Assembly: GCA_947650365.1 (NCBI GenBank)
Contig: CANTAL010000137.1
Location: forward strand, 558,001 to 622,000
DNA: 64,000 bases
From: Chamaelirium japonicum
Lineage: Eukaryota; Streptophyta; Magnoliopsida; Liliales; Melanthiaceae
Direction: 5' to 3'
This document shows positions 24,105 through 38,130 of this stretch, piece after piece. The position numbers and the translations under genes are program-made. The notes beneath the pieces were generated by a model that had not been told where the DNA came from, did not search any database, and was given only the letters and a program-made list of their open reading frames with translations. Numbering within the stretch: the stretch's first letter is position 1; each line of letters begins with the position of its first letter.

Positions 24105-25889
24105 TTCGTATGATCCATTCGAATTCATTCGCACGATCCATTCTAATTCATTCATACGATCCATTCTAATTCATTCGTACGATCCTTTCTAATTCATTCG
24201 CACAAATGTATCCATTCTAATTCATTCGTACGATCCATTCTAATTCTTTCGCACGATCCATTCTAATTCATTCGTACGATCCATTCTAATTCATTAGCAC
24301 GATCCATGCTAATTCATTCGTTCGATCAATTCTAATTCATTAGCACGATCCATTCTAATTCATTCGTACGATCCATTCTAATTCATTCGCACAAATGTAT
24401 CCATTCTAATTCATTCGTACGATCCATTCTAATTTATTCGCACGATCCATTCTAATTCATTCGTATGATCCATTCTAATTCTTTCACACGATCCATTCTA
24501 ATTCATTCGTACGATCCATTCTAATTCATTCGCACGATCCATTCTAATTCATTCATGGGATCCATTCTAATTCATTCATACGATCTATTCTAATTCTTTC
24601 GCACGAATGTATCCATTCTAATTCATTCGCACGAATGTATCCGTTCTAATTCATTCGTACGATCCATTCTAATTCATTCGTACGATCCATTCTAATTCAT
24701 TCGTACGATCCATTCTAATTCATTCATACGATCTATTCTAATTCATTCATACAATCCATTCTAATTCTTTCACACGATCCATTCTAATTCATTCGTACGA
24801 TTCATTCTAATTCATTCGTACGGTCCATTCTAGTTCATTCGTACGATCCATTCTAATTCATTCGCACGAATGTATCCATTCTAATCCATTCGTACGATCC
24901 ATTCTAATCCATTCGTACGATCCATTCTAATTCATTCGCATGAATGTAACCATTCTAATTCATTCATTTGATCCATTCTAATTCATTCGTACGATCCATT
25001 CTAATTCATTCGTCCGATCCATTCTAATTCATTCGCATGAATGTATCCATTCTAATTCATTCATACGATCCATTCTAATTCATTCACACGATCCATTCTA
25101 ATTCATTCATAGGATCCATTCTAATTCATTCATACGATCTATTCTAATTCTTTCGCACGAATGTATCCATTCTAATTCATTCGCACGAATATATCCATTC
25201 TAATTCTAATTCATTCGTACGATCCATGCTAATTCATTCGTATGATCCATTCTTATTAATTCGTATGATCCATTCTAATTCATTCGTACGATCCATTCTA
25301 ATTCATTCATACAATCCATTCTAATTCATTCGCACGATCCATTCTAATTCACTCATACGATCCATTCTAATACATTCATACGATCCATTCTAATTCATTT
25401 GCACGAATATATCCATTCTAATTCATTCGTACGATCCATTCTAATTCCTTCATACGATCCATTCTAATTCATTCGTACGATCCATTCTAATTCATTCATA
25501 CGATCCATTCTAATTCATTCGTACGATCCATTCTAATTCATTCGCACAAATATATCCATTCTAATTCATTCGTACGATCCATTCTAATTCATTCGTACGA
25601 TCCATTCTAATTCATTCGTAAGATCCATTCTAATTCATTCGTACGATCCATTCTAATTCATTCGTACGATCCATTCTAATTCAATCGCGAATGTATCCAT
25701 TCTAATTCATTCGTACGATCCATTCTAATTCATTCGTACGATCCATTCTAATTCATTCATACAATCCATTCTAATTCATTCGTACGATCCATTCTAATTC
25801 ATTCGCACAATCCATTCTATTTCATTCGTACGATCCATTCTTACTCATTCGTATGATCCATTCTAATTCATTCGCACGAATGTATCCAT
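24105..25889 (-). repeat. Satellite block, inverted
   Basis: It contains several AGCACGATCC units near 24295-24345 and the ATGAATGTAACC then ATTTGATCC landmark near 24940. The right junction CATAATGGATCATACG matches 1460. Confidence 0.92.
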
Positions 25890-26059
25890 AATGGATCATA
25901 CGAATGAGTAAGAATGGATCGTACGAATGAAATAGAATGGATTGTGCGAATGAATTAGAATGGACCGTACGAATGAATTAGACGTACGAATGAATTACAA
26001 TGGATACATTCGTGTGAATAAATTAGAATGGATCATACGAATGAGTAAGAATGGATCGT
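25890..26059 (+). repeat. Short direct block, copy of 1461-1630
   Basis: Same length, same shortened monomer (GAATTAGACGTACG) and same junctions on both sides at offset 24,429. Only scattered base changes separate the two. Confidence 0.92.
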
Positions 26060-26497
26060 CATTCTAATTCATTTGTATGATCCATTCTAATTCATTTGTA
26101 TCCATTCTATTTCATTCGCACGATCCATTCTAATTCATTCGCGCAATCTATTCTAATTCATTCGTACAATCCATTCTTACTCATTCGTACGATCCATTCT
26201 AATTCATTCATAGGATCCATTCAAATTCATTCAAACAATCCATTCTAATTCATTCGCACGAATGTATCCATTCTAATTCATTCGTACAATCAGTTCTAAT
26301 TCATTCACAAAATCTATTCTAATTCATTCATACGATCCATTCTAATTTATTCGCACGAATGTATCCATTCTAATTCATTCGTACGATCCATTCTAATTCA
26401 TTAATATGATCCATTCTAATTCATTCGTACGATCTATTCTAATTCATATACACAAAGGTATCCATTCTAATTCATTCGTATGATCCATTCTAATTCA
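26060..26497 (-). repeat. Inverted block
   Basis: It starts CATTCTAATTC after GGATCGT. CATATACACAAAGGTA at 26445-26460 is a one-base variant of the CATATGCACAAAGGTA landmark. Confidence 0.91.
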
Positions 26498-26924
26498 GGA
26501 TCGTACGAATTAATTAGAATGGATATATTCGTGCAAATGAATTAGAATGGATCGTATGAATGAATTAGAATGGATCGTATGAGTGAATTAGAACGAATAG
26601 TACGAATGAAGTAGAATGGATCGTATGAATGAATTAGAATGGATACATTCGTGCGAATAAATTAGAATGGATCATATGAATGAATTAAAATAGATTGTGC
26701 GAATGAATTAGAATGGATCGTACGAATGATTTAGAATGGATACATTCGTGCTAATAAATTAGAATGGATTGTATGAATGAATTCGAATGGATCGTACGAA
26801 TGAATTAGAATGGATCGTACGAATAAATTAGAATAGATTGCGCGAATGAATTAGAATGGATCGTGCGAATGAAATAGAATGGATACAAATGAATTAGAAT
26901 GGATCATACGAATGAATTAGAATG
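26498..26924 (+). repeat. Direct block
   Basis: It has GAGTGAATTAG and GAAGTAG units in the order also seen at 22480-22720 and 58030-58140. It ends AGAATGA next to CGATCC. Confidence 0.9.
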
Positions 26925-27094
26925 ACGATCCATTCTTACTCATTCGTATGATCCATTCTAATTTATTCGCACGAATGTATCCATTCTAATTCATTCGTAC
27001 GTCTAATTCATTCGTACGGTCCATTCTAATTCATTCGCACAATCCATTCTATTTCATTCGTACGATCCATTCTTACTCATTCGTATGATCCATT
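26925..27094 (-). repeat. Short inverted block
   Basis: Two inverted TTACTCATTC cassettes. A clipped unit, TCATTCGTACGTCTAATTC (near 26992-27008), lacks about eight bases. Confidence 0.89.
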
Positions 27095-28351
27095 ATGGAT
27101 ACATTCGTGCGAATGAATTAGAATGGATCATACGAATGAGTAAGAATGGATCGTACGAATGAAATAGAATGGATTGTGCGAATGAATTAGAATGGATCGT
27201 ACGAATGAATTAGAATGGATCGTGTGAAAGAATTAGAATGGATTGTATGAATGAATTAGAATAGATCGTATGAATGAATTAGAATGGATCGTACAAATGA
27301 ATTAGAATAGATCGTACGAGTGAATTAGAATGGATCGTACGAATGAATTAGAATAGATACATTCGTGTGAATGAATTAGAATGGATACATTCGTGCGAAA
27401 GAATTAGAATAGATCGTATGAATGAATTAGAATGGATCCTATGAATGAATTAGAATGGATCGTGCGAATGAATTAGAATGGATCGTACGAATGAATTAGA
27501 ATGGATCGTGCTAATGAATTAGAATTGATCGAACGAATGAATTAGAATTGATCGAACGAATGAATTAGCATGGATCGTGCTAATGAATTAGAATGGATCA
27601 TACGAATGAATTAGAATGGATCAAATGAATGAATTAGAATGGTTACATTCATGCGAATGAATTAGAATGGATCGTACGAATGAATTAGAATGGATCGTAC
27701 GAATGGATTAGAATGAATACATTCGAGCGAATAAACTAGAATGGATCGTACGAATGAATTAGAATGGATCGTACGAATAAATTAGAATGGATACATTCGT
27801 CCAAATGAATTAGAATGGATCATACGAATGAGTAAGAATGGATCGTACGAATGAAATAAAATAGATTGTATGAATGAATTAGAATGGATTCGTACGAATG
27901 AATTAGAATGGATTAGAATAGATCGTGTGAAAGAATTAGAATGGATCGTACGAATGAATTAGAATGGATCGTCCGAATGAATTAGAATGGATCGTACGAA
28001 TGAATTAGAATGAATACATTTGTGCGAATGAATTAGAATGGATCGTACGAATGAATTAGAATGGATACATTCGTGCGAATGAATTAGAATGGATACATTC
28101 GTGCGAAAGAATTAGAATAGATCGTATGAATGAATTAGAATGGATCCTATGAATGAATTAGAATGGATCGTGCGAATGAATTAGAATGGATCGTACGAAT
28201 GAATTAGAATGGATCGTGCTAATGAATTAGAGTTGATCGAACGAATGAATTAGCATGGATCGTGCTAATGTATTAGAATGGAACGTACGAATGAATTAGA
28301 ATGGATCGTGTGAAAGAATTAGAATGGATTGTATGAATGAATTAGAATGAA
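27095..28351 (+). repeat. Direct block
   Basis: It repeats two similar runs ending in GTGCTAATG and GATCGAACG (about 27505 and 28215). The second leads into the 12280-type junction. Confidence 0.91.
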
Positions 28352-31300
28352 TTCGTACGATCCATTCGAATTCATTCGCACGATCCATTCTAATTCATTC
28401 GTAGGATCCATTCTAATTCATTCGTACAATCTATTATATTTAATTCGTACGATCCATTCTTACTCATTCGTATGATCCATTCTAATTCATTCGGACAAAT
28501 GTATCCATTCTAATTTATTCGTACGATCCATTCTAATTCATTCATACGATCCATTCTAATTCATTCACTCGAATGTATCCATTCTAATCCATTCGTACGA
28601 TCCATTCTAATACATTCGTAAGATCCATTCGTACGATCCATTCTAATTCATTCGTACGATCTATTCTAATTCATTCGTACGATCCATTCTAATTCATTCG
28701 CCCGATCCATTCTAATTCATTCATAGGATCCATTCTAATTCATTCATACGATCTATTCTAATTCTTTCGCATGAATGTATCCATTCTAATTCATTAGCAC
28801 GAATGTATCCATTCTAATTCATTCGTACGATCCATTCTAATTTATTCGTACGATCCATTCTAATTCATTCGTACGATCCATTCTAATTCATTCGTACGAT
28901 CTATTCTAATTCATTCAAACAATCCATTCTAATTCTTTCACACGATCCATTCAAATTCATTCATATGATCCATTCTAATTCATTCGTACGATCCATTCTA
29001 ATTCATATACACAAAGGTATCCATTCTAATCCATTCGTAGGATCCATTCTAATCCATTCGTACGATCCATTCTAATTCATTCGTATGATCCATTCTAATT
29101 CATTCGCTCGAATGTATCCATTCTAATCCATTCGTACGATCCATTCTAATCCATTCGTACGATCAATTCTATTCATTCGCATGAATGTAACCATTCTAAA
29201 TCATTCATACGATCCATTCTAATTCATTCGTACGATCCATTCTAATTCATTCGTACGATCCATTCTAATTCACTCGCACGAATGTATCCATTCTAATTCA
29301 TTCATATGATCCATTCTAATTCATTCATATAATCCATTCTAATTCTTTTACACGATCCATTCTAATTCATTCGTACGATCCATTCTAATTCATTCGTACA
29401 ATCCATTCTAATTCATTCGCACGAATGTATCCATTCTAATTCATTCATACGATCCATTTTAATTCATTCGTATGATCCATTCTAATTCCTTCGTACGATC
29501 CATTCTAATTCATTCCTACGATCTATTCTAATTCATTCATACGATCCATTCTAATTCATTCGTACGATCCATTCTAATTCATTCGTAAGATCCATTCTAA
29601 TTCATTCGTACGATCCATTCTAATTCATTCGTACGATCCATTCTAATTCATTCGCACGAATGTATCCATTTTAGTTCATTCGTACGATCCAAGCTAATTC
29701 ATTCGTACGATCCATTCTAATTTATTCGTACGATCCATTCTAATTCATTCATACGATCCATTCTAATTCCTTCGTACGATCTATTCTAAATCATTCGCAC
29801 GAATGTAACCATTCTAATTCATTCATACGATTCATTCTAATTCATTCGTATGAGCTATTCTAATTCATTCGTACGATCCATTCTAATTCATTCGTAAGAT
29901 CCATTCTAATTCATTCGTACGATCCATTCTAATTCATTCATACGATCTATTCTATTCCATTCTAATTCATTAGCACGATCCATTCTAATTCATTCGTACG
30001 ATCCATTCTAATTCATTCGCACGATCCATTCTAATTCAATCATAGGATCCATTCTAATTCATTCGTACAATCCATTCTAATTCATTCGCACGATCCCTTC
30101 TAATTCATTCATACAATCCATTCTAATTCATTCGCACGATCCATTCTAATTCACTCATACGATCCATTCTAATACATTCATACGATCCATTCTAATTCAT
30201 TTGCGTGAATATATGCATTCTAATTCATTCGTACGATCCATTCTATTTCATTCATATGATCCATTCTAATTCCTTCGTACGATCCATTCTAATTCCTTCG
30301 TATCCATTCTAATTCACTCATACGATCCATTCTAATTCATTCATACGATCTATTCAAATTCATTCATACAATCCATTCTAATTCTTTCACACGATCCATT
30401 CTAATTCATTCATACGATCCATTCTAATTCATTCGCACGAATGTATCCATTCTAATTCATTTGTACATACGATCCATTCTAATTCATTCGCACGAATGTA
30501 TTCATTCTAATTCATTTGTATAATCCATTCTATTTCATTCGTACGATCCATTCTTACTCTTTCGTATGATCCATTCTAATTCATTCGCATGAATGTATCC
30601 ATTCTAATTCATTCGTACGATCCATTCTAATTCATTCGCACTATCCATTCTAATTCATTCGTACGATCCATTCTAATTCATTCGTATGATCCATTCTAAT
30701 TTATTCGTTTAAATATATCCATTCTAATTCATTCGTACGATCCATTCTAATTCATTCGCACGATCCATTCTAATTCATTCACACGAATGTATCCATTCTA
30801 ATTCATTTGCACGATCCATTCTAATTCATTACTATGATCTATTCTAATTCATTCGTACGATCCGTTCTAATTCATTTGCTCGATCGATTCTAATTCATTC
30901 GCACTATCCATTCTAATTCATTCGTACGATCCATTCTAATTCATTCGTATGATCCATTCATTCATACGATCCATTCTAATTCATTCGTACGATCCATTCT
31001 AATTCATTCATACAATCCATTCTAATTCATTCGTACGATCCATTCTAATTCACTCATACGATCCATTCTAATACATTTATACGATCCATTCTAATTCATT
31101 TGCACGAATATATCCATTCTAATTCATTCGTACGATCCATTCTAATTCCTTCGTACGATCCATTCTAATTCATTCGTACGATCTATTCTAATTCATTCGT
31201 ATGATCCATTCCAATTCACTCATACGATCCATTTTAATACATTCATACGATCCATTCTAATTCATTTGCACGAATATATCCATTCTAATTCATTCGTACG

Positions 31301-31570
31301 ATCCATTGTAATTCCTTCGTACGATCCATTCTAATTCATTCATACGATCTATTCTAATTCATTCGTACGATCCATTCTAATTCATTCGTACGATCCATTC
31401 TAATTCCTTCGTACGATCCATTCTAATTCATTCGTACGATCCATTCTAATTCATTCATACAGTCCATTCTAATTCTTTCACACGATCCATTCTAATTCAT
31501 TCGTACGATCCATTCTAAATCATTCGTGCAATCCATTCTATTTCATTCGTACGATCAATTCTAATTCATT
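28352..31570 (-). repeat. Longest inverted block (about 3.2 kb)
   Basis: It includes CATATACACAAAGGTA at 29004-29019 and repeated TTTGCACGAATATATCC units near 31100 and 31265. It ends at TTCTAATTCATTAGAATGG, a small hairpin at the switch. Confidence 0.92.
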
Positions 31571-32099
31571 AGAATGGATCGTACGAATGAATTAGAATGG
31601 ATCATATGAATGAATTAGAATGGATCGTACGAATGAATTAGAATGGATCGTACGAATGAATTAGAATGGATCTTACGAATGAATTAGAATGGATCGTGTG
31701 AAAGAATTAGAATGGATTGTATGAATGAATTAGAATGGATCGTACAATTGAATTAGAATGGATCGTACGAAGGAATTAGAATGGATCGTACGAATGAATT
31801 AGAATGGATCGTACGAATGAATTAGAATAGATTGTATGAATGAATTAGAATGGATCGTACGAATAATTAGAATGGATCATACGAATTAATTAGAATGGAT
31901 CATACAAATGAATTAGAATGGATCGTACGAATGAATTAGAATGGATACATTCGTGCGAATGAATTAAAATTGATTGTGCGAATGAATTAGAATGGATCAT
32001 ACGAATGAATTAGAATGGATCATATTAATGAATTAGAATGGATCGTACGAATGAATTAGAATGCATACATTCGTGCGAATGAATTAGAATGGATCGTGC
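31571..32099 (+). repeat. Direct block
   Basis: About 23 direct units with one shortened (GAATAATTAG near 31862). It ends GATCGTGCACGAATG, where direct and inverted 28-bp ends overlap. Confidence 0.91.
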
Positions 32100-32903
32100 A
32101 CGAATGTATCCATTCTAATTCATTCGTACGATCCATTCTAATTCATTAATATGATCCATTCTAATTCATTCGTACGATCCATTCTAATTCATATGCACAA
32201 AGGTATCCATTCTAAACCATTCGTAGGATCCATTCTAATCCATTCGTACGATCCATTCTAATTCGTTCGTACGATCCATTCTAATTCATTCGCTCGAATG
32301 TATCCATTAATCCATTCGTACGATCCATTCTAATCCATTCGTACGATCCATTCTAATTCATTCGCATGAATGTAACCATTCTAATTCATTCATTTGATCC
32401 ATTCTAATTCATTCGTATGATCCATTCTAATTCTTTCGTCCGATCCATTCTAATTCATTCGCACGAATGTATCCATTCTAATTCATTCGTACGATCCATT
32501 CTAATTCATTCGTAAGATCCATTCTAATTCATTCGTACGATCCATTCTAATTCATTCGTACAATCCATTCTTACTCATTCGTATGATCCATTCTAATTCA
32601 TTCGTACGATCCATTCTAATTCATTCGCACGAATGTATCCATTCTAATTCATTCATACAATCCATTCTAATTCATTCGCACGAATGTATCCATTCTAATT
32701 CATTCATACAATCCATTCTAATTCTTTCACACGATCCATTCTATTTCATTCGTACGATCCATTCTAATTCATTCGTACGATCCATTCTAATTCATTTGTA
32801 CGATCCATTTTAATTCATTCTAAGTCATTCGTACGATCCATTCTACGATCCATTCTAATTCATTCGTATATTCCATTGTAATTTATTAGCACGATCCATG
32901 CTA
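32100..32903 (-). repeat. Inverted block leading into copy A
   Basis: CATATGCACAAAGGTA lies at 32190-32205. The chance open frame at 32583-32813 lies here. The right end carries GTATATTCC and AGCACGATCCATGCTAATG, the landmark that opens copies A, B and C. Confidence 0.91.
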
Positions 32904-33176
32904 ATGAATTAGAATGGATCGTGCGAATGAATTAGAATGGATCGTGTGAAAGAATTAGAATGGATCGTATGAATGAAATAGAATGGATCGTATGAATAGA
33001 TCGTACGAATTGAATGGATACATTCGTGCGAATGAATTAGAATGGATCGTACGAATGAATTAGAATGGATCATACGAATGAGTAAGAATGGATCGTACGA
33101 ATGAATTAGAATGGATCGTACGAATAAATTAGAATGGATACATTCGTCCGAATGAATTAGAATGGATCATACGAAT
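32904..33176 (+). repeat. Short direct block of copy A
   Basis: It matches 39621-39916 and 46841-47136. Clipped units such as GATCGTATGAATAGATCG are seen near 32985-33015. It ends ACGAATG|CATTCTAATTCC. Confidence 0.91.
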
Positions 33177-34756
33177 GCATTCTAATTCCTTCGTACGATC
33201 CATTCTAATTCCTTCGTACGATCCATTCTATTTCATTTGTATGATCCATTCTAATTCCTTCGTACGATCCATTCTAATTCCTTCGTATCCATTCTAATTC
33301 ACTCATACGATCCATTCTAATCCATTCGTATGATCCATTCTAATTCTTTCGCATGAATGTAACCATTCTAATTCATTCATTTGATCCATTCTAATTCATT
33401 CGTACGATCCATTCTAATTCATTCGTACGATCCATTGTAATTCATTAATACAATCCATTTAGATTCATTCGCACAAATGTATCCATTCAAATTCATTCGT
33501 ACGATCCAGTCTAATTCATTCGCACGAATATATCCATTCTAATTCTTTCGTACGATGCATTCTAATTCATTCGTACGATCCATTCTAATTCATTCGTACG
33601 ATCCATTCTAATTCATTCGCACGAATGTATCTATTCTAATTCATTCGTACAATCCATTCTATTTCATTCGTACGATCCATTCTTACTCATTCATATAATC
33701 CATTCTAATTCATTCGTATGATCCATTCTAATTTATTCGTACGATCCATTCTAATTCATTCGTACGATCAATTCTAATTCATTCGCACGATCCATTCTAA
33801 TTCATTCATACGATCCATTCTAATTCATTCCTACAATCCATTCTAATTCATTCGCCCGATCCATTCTAATTCATTCATACGATCCATTCTATTCGAATGG
33901 ATCATGCGATCCATTCGAATTCATTCGCACGATCCATTCTAATTCATTTATACGATCCATTCTAATTCATTCATACAATGCATTCTAATTCTTTCACACG
34001 ATCCATTCTAATTCATTCGTACGATCCATTCTAATTCATTAATATGATCCATTCTAATTCATTCGTACGATCCATTCTAATTCATATGCACAAAGGTATC
34101 CATTCTAATCCATTCGTAGGATCCATTCTAATCCATTCGTACGATCCATTCTAATTCATTCGTACGATCCATTCTAATTCATTCGCTCGAATGTATCCAT
34201 TCTAATCCATTCGTACGATCCATTCTAATCCATTCGTACGATCCATTCTAATTCATTCGCATGAATGTAACCATTCTAATTCATTCATTTGATCCATTCT
34301 AATTCATTCATACGATCCATTCTAATTCATTCGCACAATCCATTCTAATTCATTCATAGGATCCATTCTAATTCATTCGTACAATCTATTCTAATTCTTT
34401 CACACGATCCATTCTAATTCATTCGTACGATCCATTCTAATTCATTCATACAATCCATTCTAATTCATTCGTACGATCCATTCTAATTCACTCAGACGAT
34501 CCATTCTAATACATTCATACGATCCATTCTAATTCATTTGCACGAATATATCCATTCTAATTCATTCGTACGATCCATTCTAATTTCTTCGTATGATCCA
34601 TTCTAATTCATTCGTACGATCTATTCTAATTCATTCGTACGATCCATTCTAATTCATTCGTACGATCCATTCTAATTCCTTCGTACGATCCATTCTAATT
34701 CATTCATACGATCCATTCTAATTCATTCGTACAATCTATTCTAATTCATTCGTACG
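33177..34756 (-). repeat. Inverted block of copy A with compound hairpin
   Basis: CCTTCG units open the block. The compound hairpin is at 33881 and CATATGCACAAAGGTA at 34083. GCATGAATGTAACC units occur near 33353 and 34258. Confidence 0.92.
33881..33916. repeat. Compound hairpin, copy A
   Basis: Identical in all 36 bases to the copies at 4832 and 5651 and preceded by the same CGCCCGATCC unit. Confidence 0.9.
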
Positions 34757-35167
34757 AATGGATACATTCGTATGAATGAATTAGAATGGATCGTACAAAT
34801 GAGTAAGAATGGATCGTACGAATGAAATAGAATGGATTGCACGAATGAATTAGAATGGATCGTACGAATGAATTAGAATGGATCGTGTGAAAGAATTAGA
34901 ATGGATTGTATGAATGAATTAGAATGGATCATACGAAGGAATTAGAATGGATCGTGCGAATGAATTAGAATGGATCGTACGAATGAATTAGAATAGATCG
35001 TACGAATGAATTAGAATGGATCGTACGAATGAATTAGAATGGATCGTGTGAAAGAATTAGAATGGATCGTACGAATGAATTAGAATGGATCGTGCGAATG
35101 AATTAGAATGGATCGTACGAATGAATTAGAATGGATCGTGCTAATGAATTAGAATTGATCGAACGAA
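34757..35167 (+). repeat. Direct block of copy A
   Basis: Starts with GGATACATTCGTATG and the GTACAAATGAGTAAG unit shared only with copy D. It ends GATCGAACGAATTC. Confidence 0.92.
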
Positions 35168-36075
35168 TTCATTCTAATTCATTCAAACAATCCATTCTAA
35201 TTCTTTCACACGAACCATTCTAATTCATTCGTACGTTCCATTCTAATTCATTAGCACGATCCATGCTAATTCATTCTAATCCATTCTAATTCATTTGTAT
35301 CCATTCTAATCCATTCGCACGATCCATTCTAATTCATTCGTACGATCGATTCTAATTCATTAATATGATCCATTCTAATTCATTCGTACGATCCATTCTA
35401 ATTCATATGCACAAAGGTATCCATTCTAATCCATTTGTAGGATCCGTTCTAATCCATTCGTACGATCCATTCTAATTCATTCGTACGATCCATTCTAATT
35501 CATTCGCTCGAATGTATCCATTCTAATCCATTCGTACGATCCATTCTAATCCATTCATACGATCCATTCTAATTCATTCGCATGAATGTAACCATTCTAA
35601 TTCATTCATTTGATCCATTCTAATTCATTCGTACGATCCATTCTAATTCATTCGCACGATCCATTCTAATTCATTCATAGGATCCATTCTAATTCATTCG
35701 TACAATCCATTCTAACTCTTTCACACGATCCATTCTAATTCATTCGTATGATCCATTCTAATTCATTCATACAATCCATTCTAATTCATTCGTACGATCC
35801 ATTCTAATTCACTCATACGATCCATTCTAATACATTCATACGATCTATTCTAATTCATTTGCACGAATATATCCATTCTAATTCATTCGTACGATCCATT
35901 CTAATTCCTTCGTACGATCCATTCTAATTCATTCGTACGATCTATTCTAATTCATTCGTACGATCCATTCTAATTCATTCGTACGATCCATTCTAATTCC
36001 TTCGTACGATCCATTCTAATTCATTCGTACGATCCATTCTAATTCATTCGTACAATCTATTCTAATTCATTCGTA
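35168..36075 (-). repeat. Inverted block of copy A
   Basis: Contains CACGAACCATTC, CGTTCC, a clipped run ATTCTAATCCATTCTAATTC, and CATATGCACAAAGGTA at 35404-35419. Its right half resembles 34040-34756, an internal repeat offset by about 1.32 kb. Confidence 0.91.
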
Positions 36076-38130
36076 CGAATGGATACATTCGTGTGAATGA
36101 ATTAGAATGGATCGTACGAATGAGTAAGAATGGATCGTACGAATGAAATAGAATGGATTGCACGAATGAATTAGAATGGATCGTACGAATGAATTAGAAT
36201 GGATCGTGTGAGAGAATTAGAATGGATTATATGAATGAATTAGAATGGATCATACGAATGAATTAGAATGGATCGTACGAAGGAATTAGAATGGATCGTA
36301 CGAATGAATTAGAATGGATAGTACGAATGAATTAGAATAGATCGTACGAATGAATTAGAATGGATCGTACGAAGGTATTAGAATGGATCGTACGAATGAA
36401 TTAGAATGGATCGTATGAATGAATTAGAATGGATACATTCGTGTGAATGAATTAGAATGGATCGTATGAATGAATTAGAATAGATTTTGTGAATGAATTA
36501 GAACAGATCGTACGAATGAATTAGAATGGATACATTCGTGCGAATGAATTAGAATGGATTGTATGAATGAATTAGAATGGATCCAATGAATGAATTAGAA
36601 TGGATGGTACGAATGAATTAGAATGGATATATTCGTGCAAATGAATTAGAATGGATCGTATGAATGTATTAGAATGGATCGTATGAGTGAATTAGAATGG
36701 ATCGTGCGAATGAATTAGAATGGATTGTATGAATGAATTAGAATAGATCGTACGAATGAATTAGAATGGATCATACGAATTAATTAGAATGGATTATACG
36801 AATGAATTAGAATGGATCGTACAAATGAATTAGAATTAGAATTGATATATTCGTGCGAATGAATTAGAATGGATACATTCGTACGAAAGAATTAGAATAG
36901 ATCGTATGAATGAATTAGAATGGATCCTATGAATGAATTAGAATGGATCGTGCGAATGAATTAGAATGGATCGTACGAATGAATTAGAATGGATACATTC
37001 GTGCGAATGAATTAGAATGGATCGGACGAATGAATTAGAATGGATCGTACGAATGAATTAGAATGGATCAAATGAATGAATTAGAATGGTTACATTCATG
37101 CGAATGAATTAGAATGGATCGTATGAATGAATTACAATGGATCGTACGAATGAAATAGAATGGATCGTACGAATGAACTAGAATGGATACATTCGTGCGA
37201 ATGAATTAGAATGGATCGGACGAATGAATTAGAATGGATCGTACGAATGAATTAGAATGGATAGTACGAATGAATTAGAATAGCTCATACGAATGAATTA
37301 GAATGAATCGTATGAATGAATTAGAATGGTTACATTCGTGCGAATGAATTAGAATAGATCGTACGAATGAATTAGAATGGATCGTACGAATAAATTAGAA
37401 TGGATCGTGAGAATGAATTAGAATGGATCGTACGAATGAATTAGAATGGATCCACCGAATGAGTTAGAATAGATCATACGAATGAATTAGAATGGATTGT
37501 ACGAATGAATTAGAATGGAATGTGCGAATGAATTAGAATGGATCCTACGAATGAATTAGAATGGATCGTGTGAAAGAATTAGAATGGATTGTATGAATGA
37601 ATTAGAATGGATATATTCGTGCAAATGAATTAGAATGGATCGTATGAATGTATTAGAATGGATCGTATGAGTGAATTAGAATGGATCATACGAATGAATT
37701 AGAATGGATTGTATGAATGAATTAGAATGGATCGTACGAATGAATTAGAATGGATCGTATGAATGAATTAGAATGGATCGTACGAATGAATTAGAATGGA
37801 TCAAATGAATGAATTAGAATGGTTACATTCATCCGAATGAATTAGAATGGTTCGTACGAATGGATTAGAATGGATCGTACGAATAGATTAGATGGATCCT
37901 ACGAATGGATTAGAATGGATACCTTTGTGCATATGAATTAGAATGGATCGTACGAATGAATTAGAATGGATCATATGAATGAATTAGAATAGATCGTGTG
38001 AAAAAATTAGAATGGATTGTATGAATGAATTAGAATAGATCGTATGAATGAATCAGAATGGATCGTACGAATGAATTAGAATGGATCGTACGAATGAATT
38101 AGAATGGATCGTACGAAAGAATTAGAATGA
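36076..38130 (+). repeat. Direct block of copy A
   Basis: About 88 direct units. A small insertion, GAATTAGAATTAGAATTG (36826-36843), marks copies A and D, and GATCCAATG occurs near 36581. TACCTTTGTGCATATG lies near 37920. Confidence 0.92.

Noticed and set aside
32583..32813. 76-codon open frame on the + strand
   Set aside because: Satellite-derived and only partly kept in the homologous part of copy B, so not conserved as a protein.
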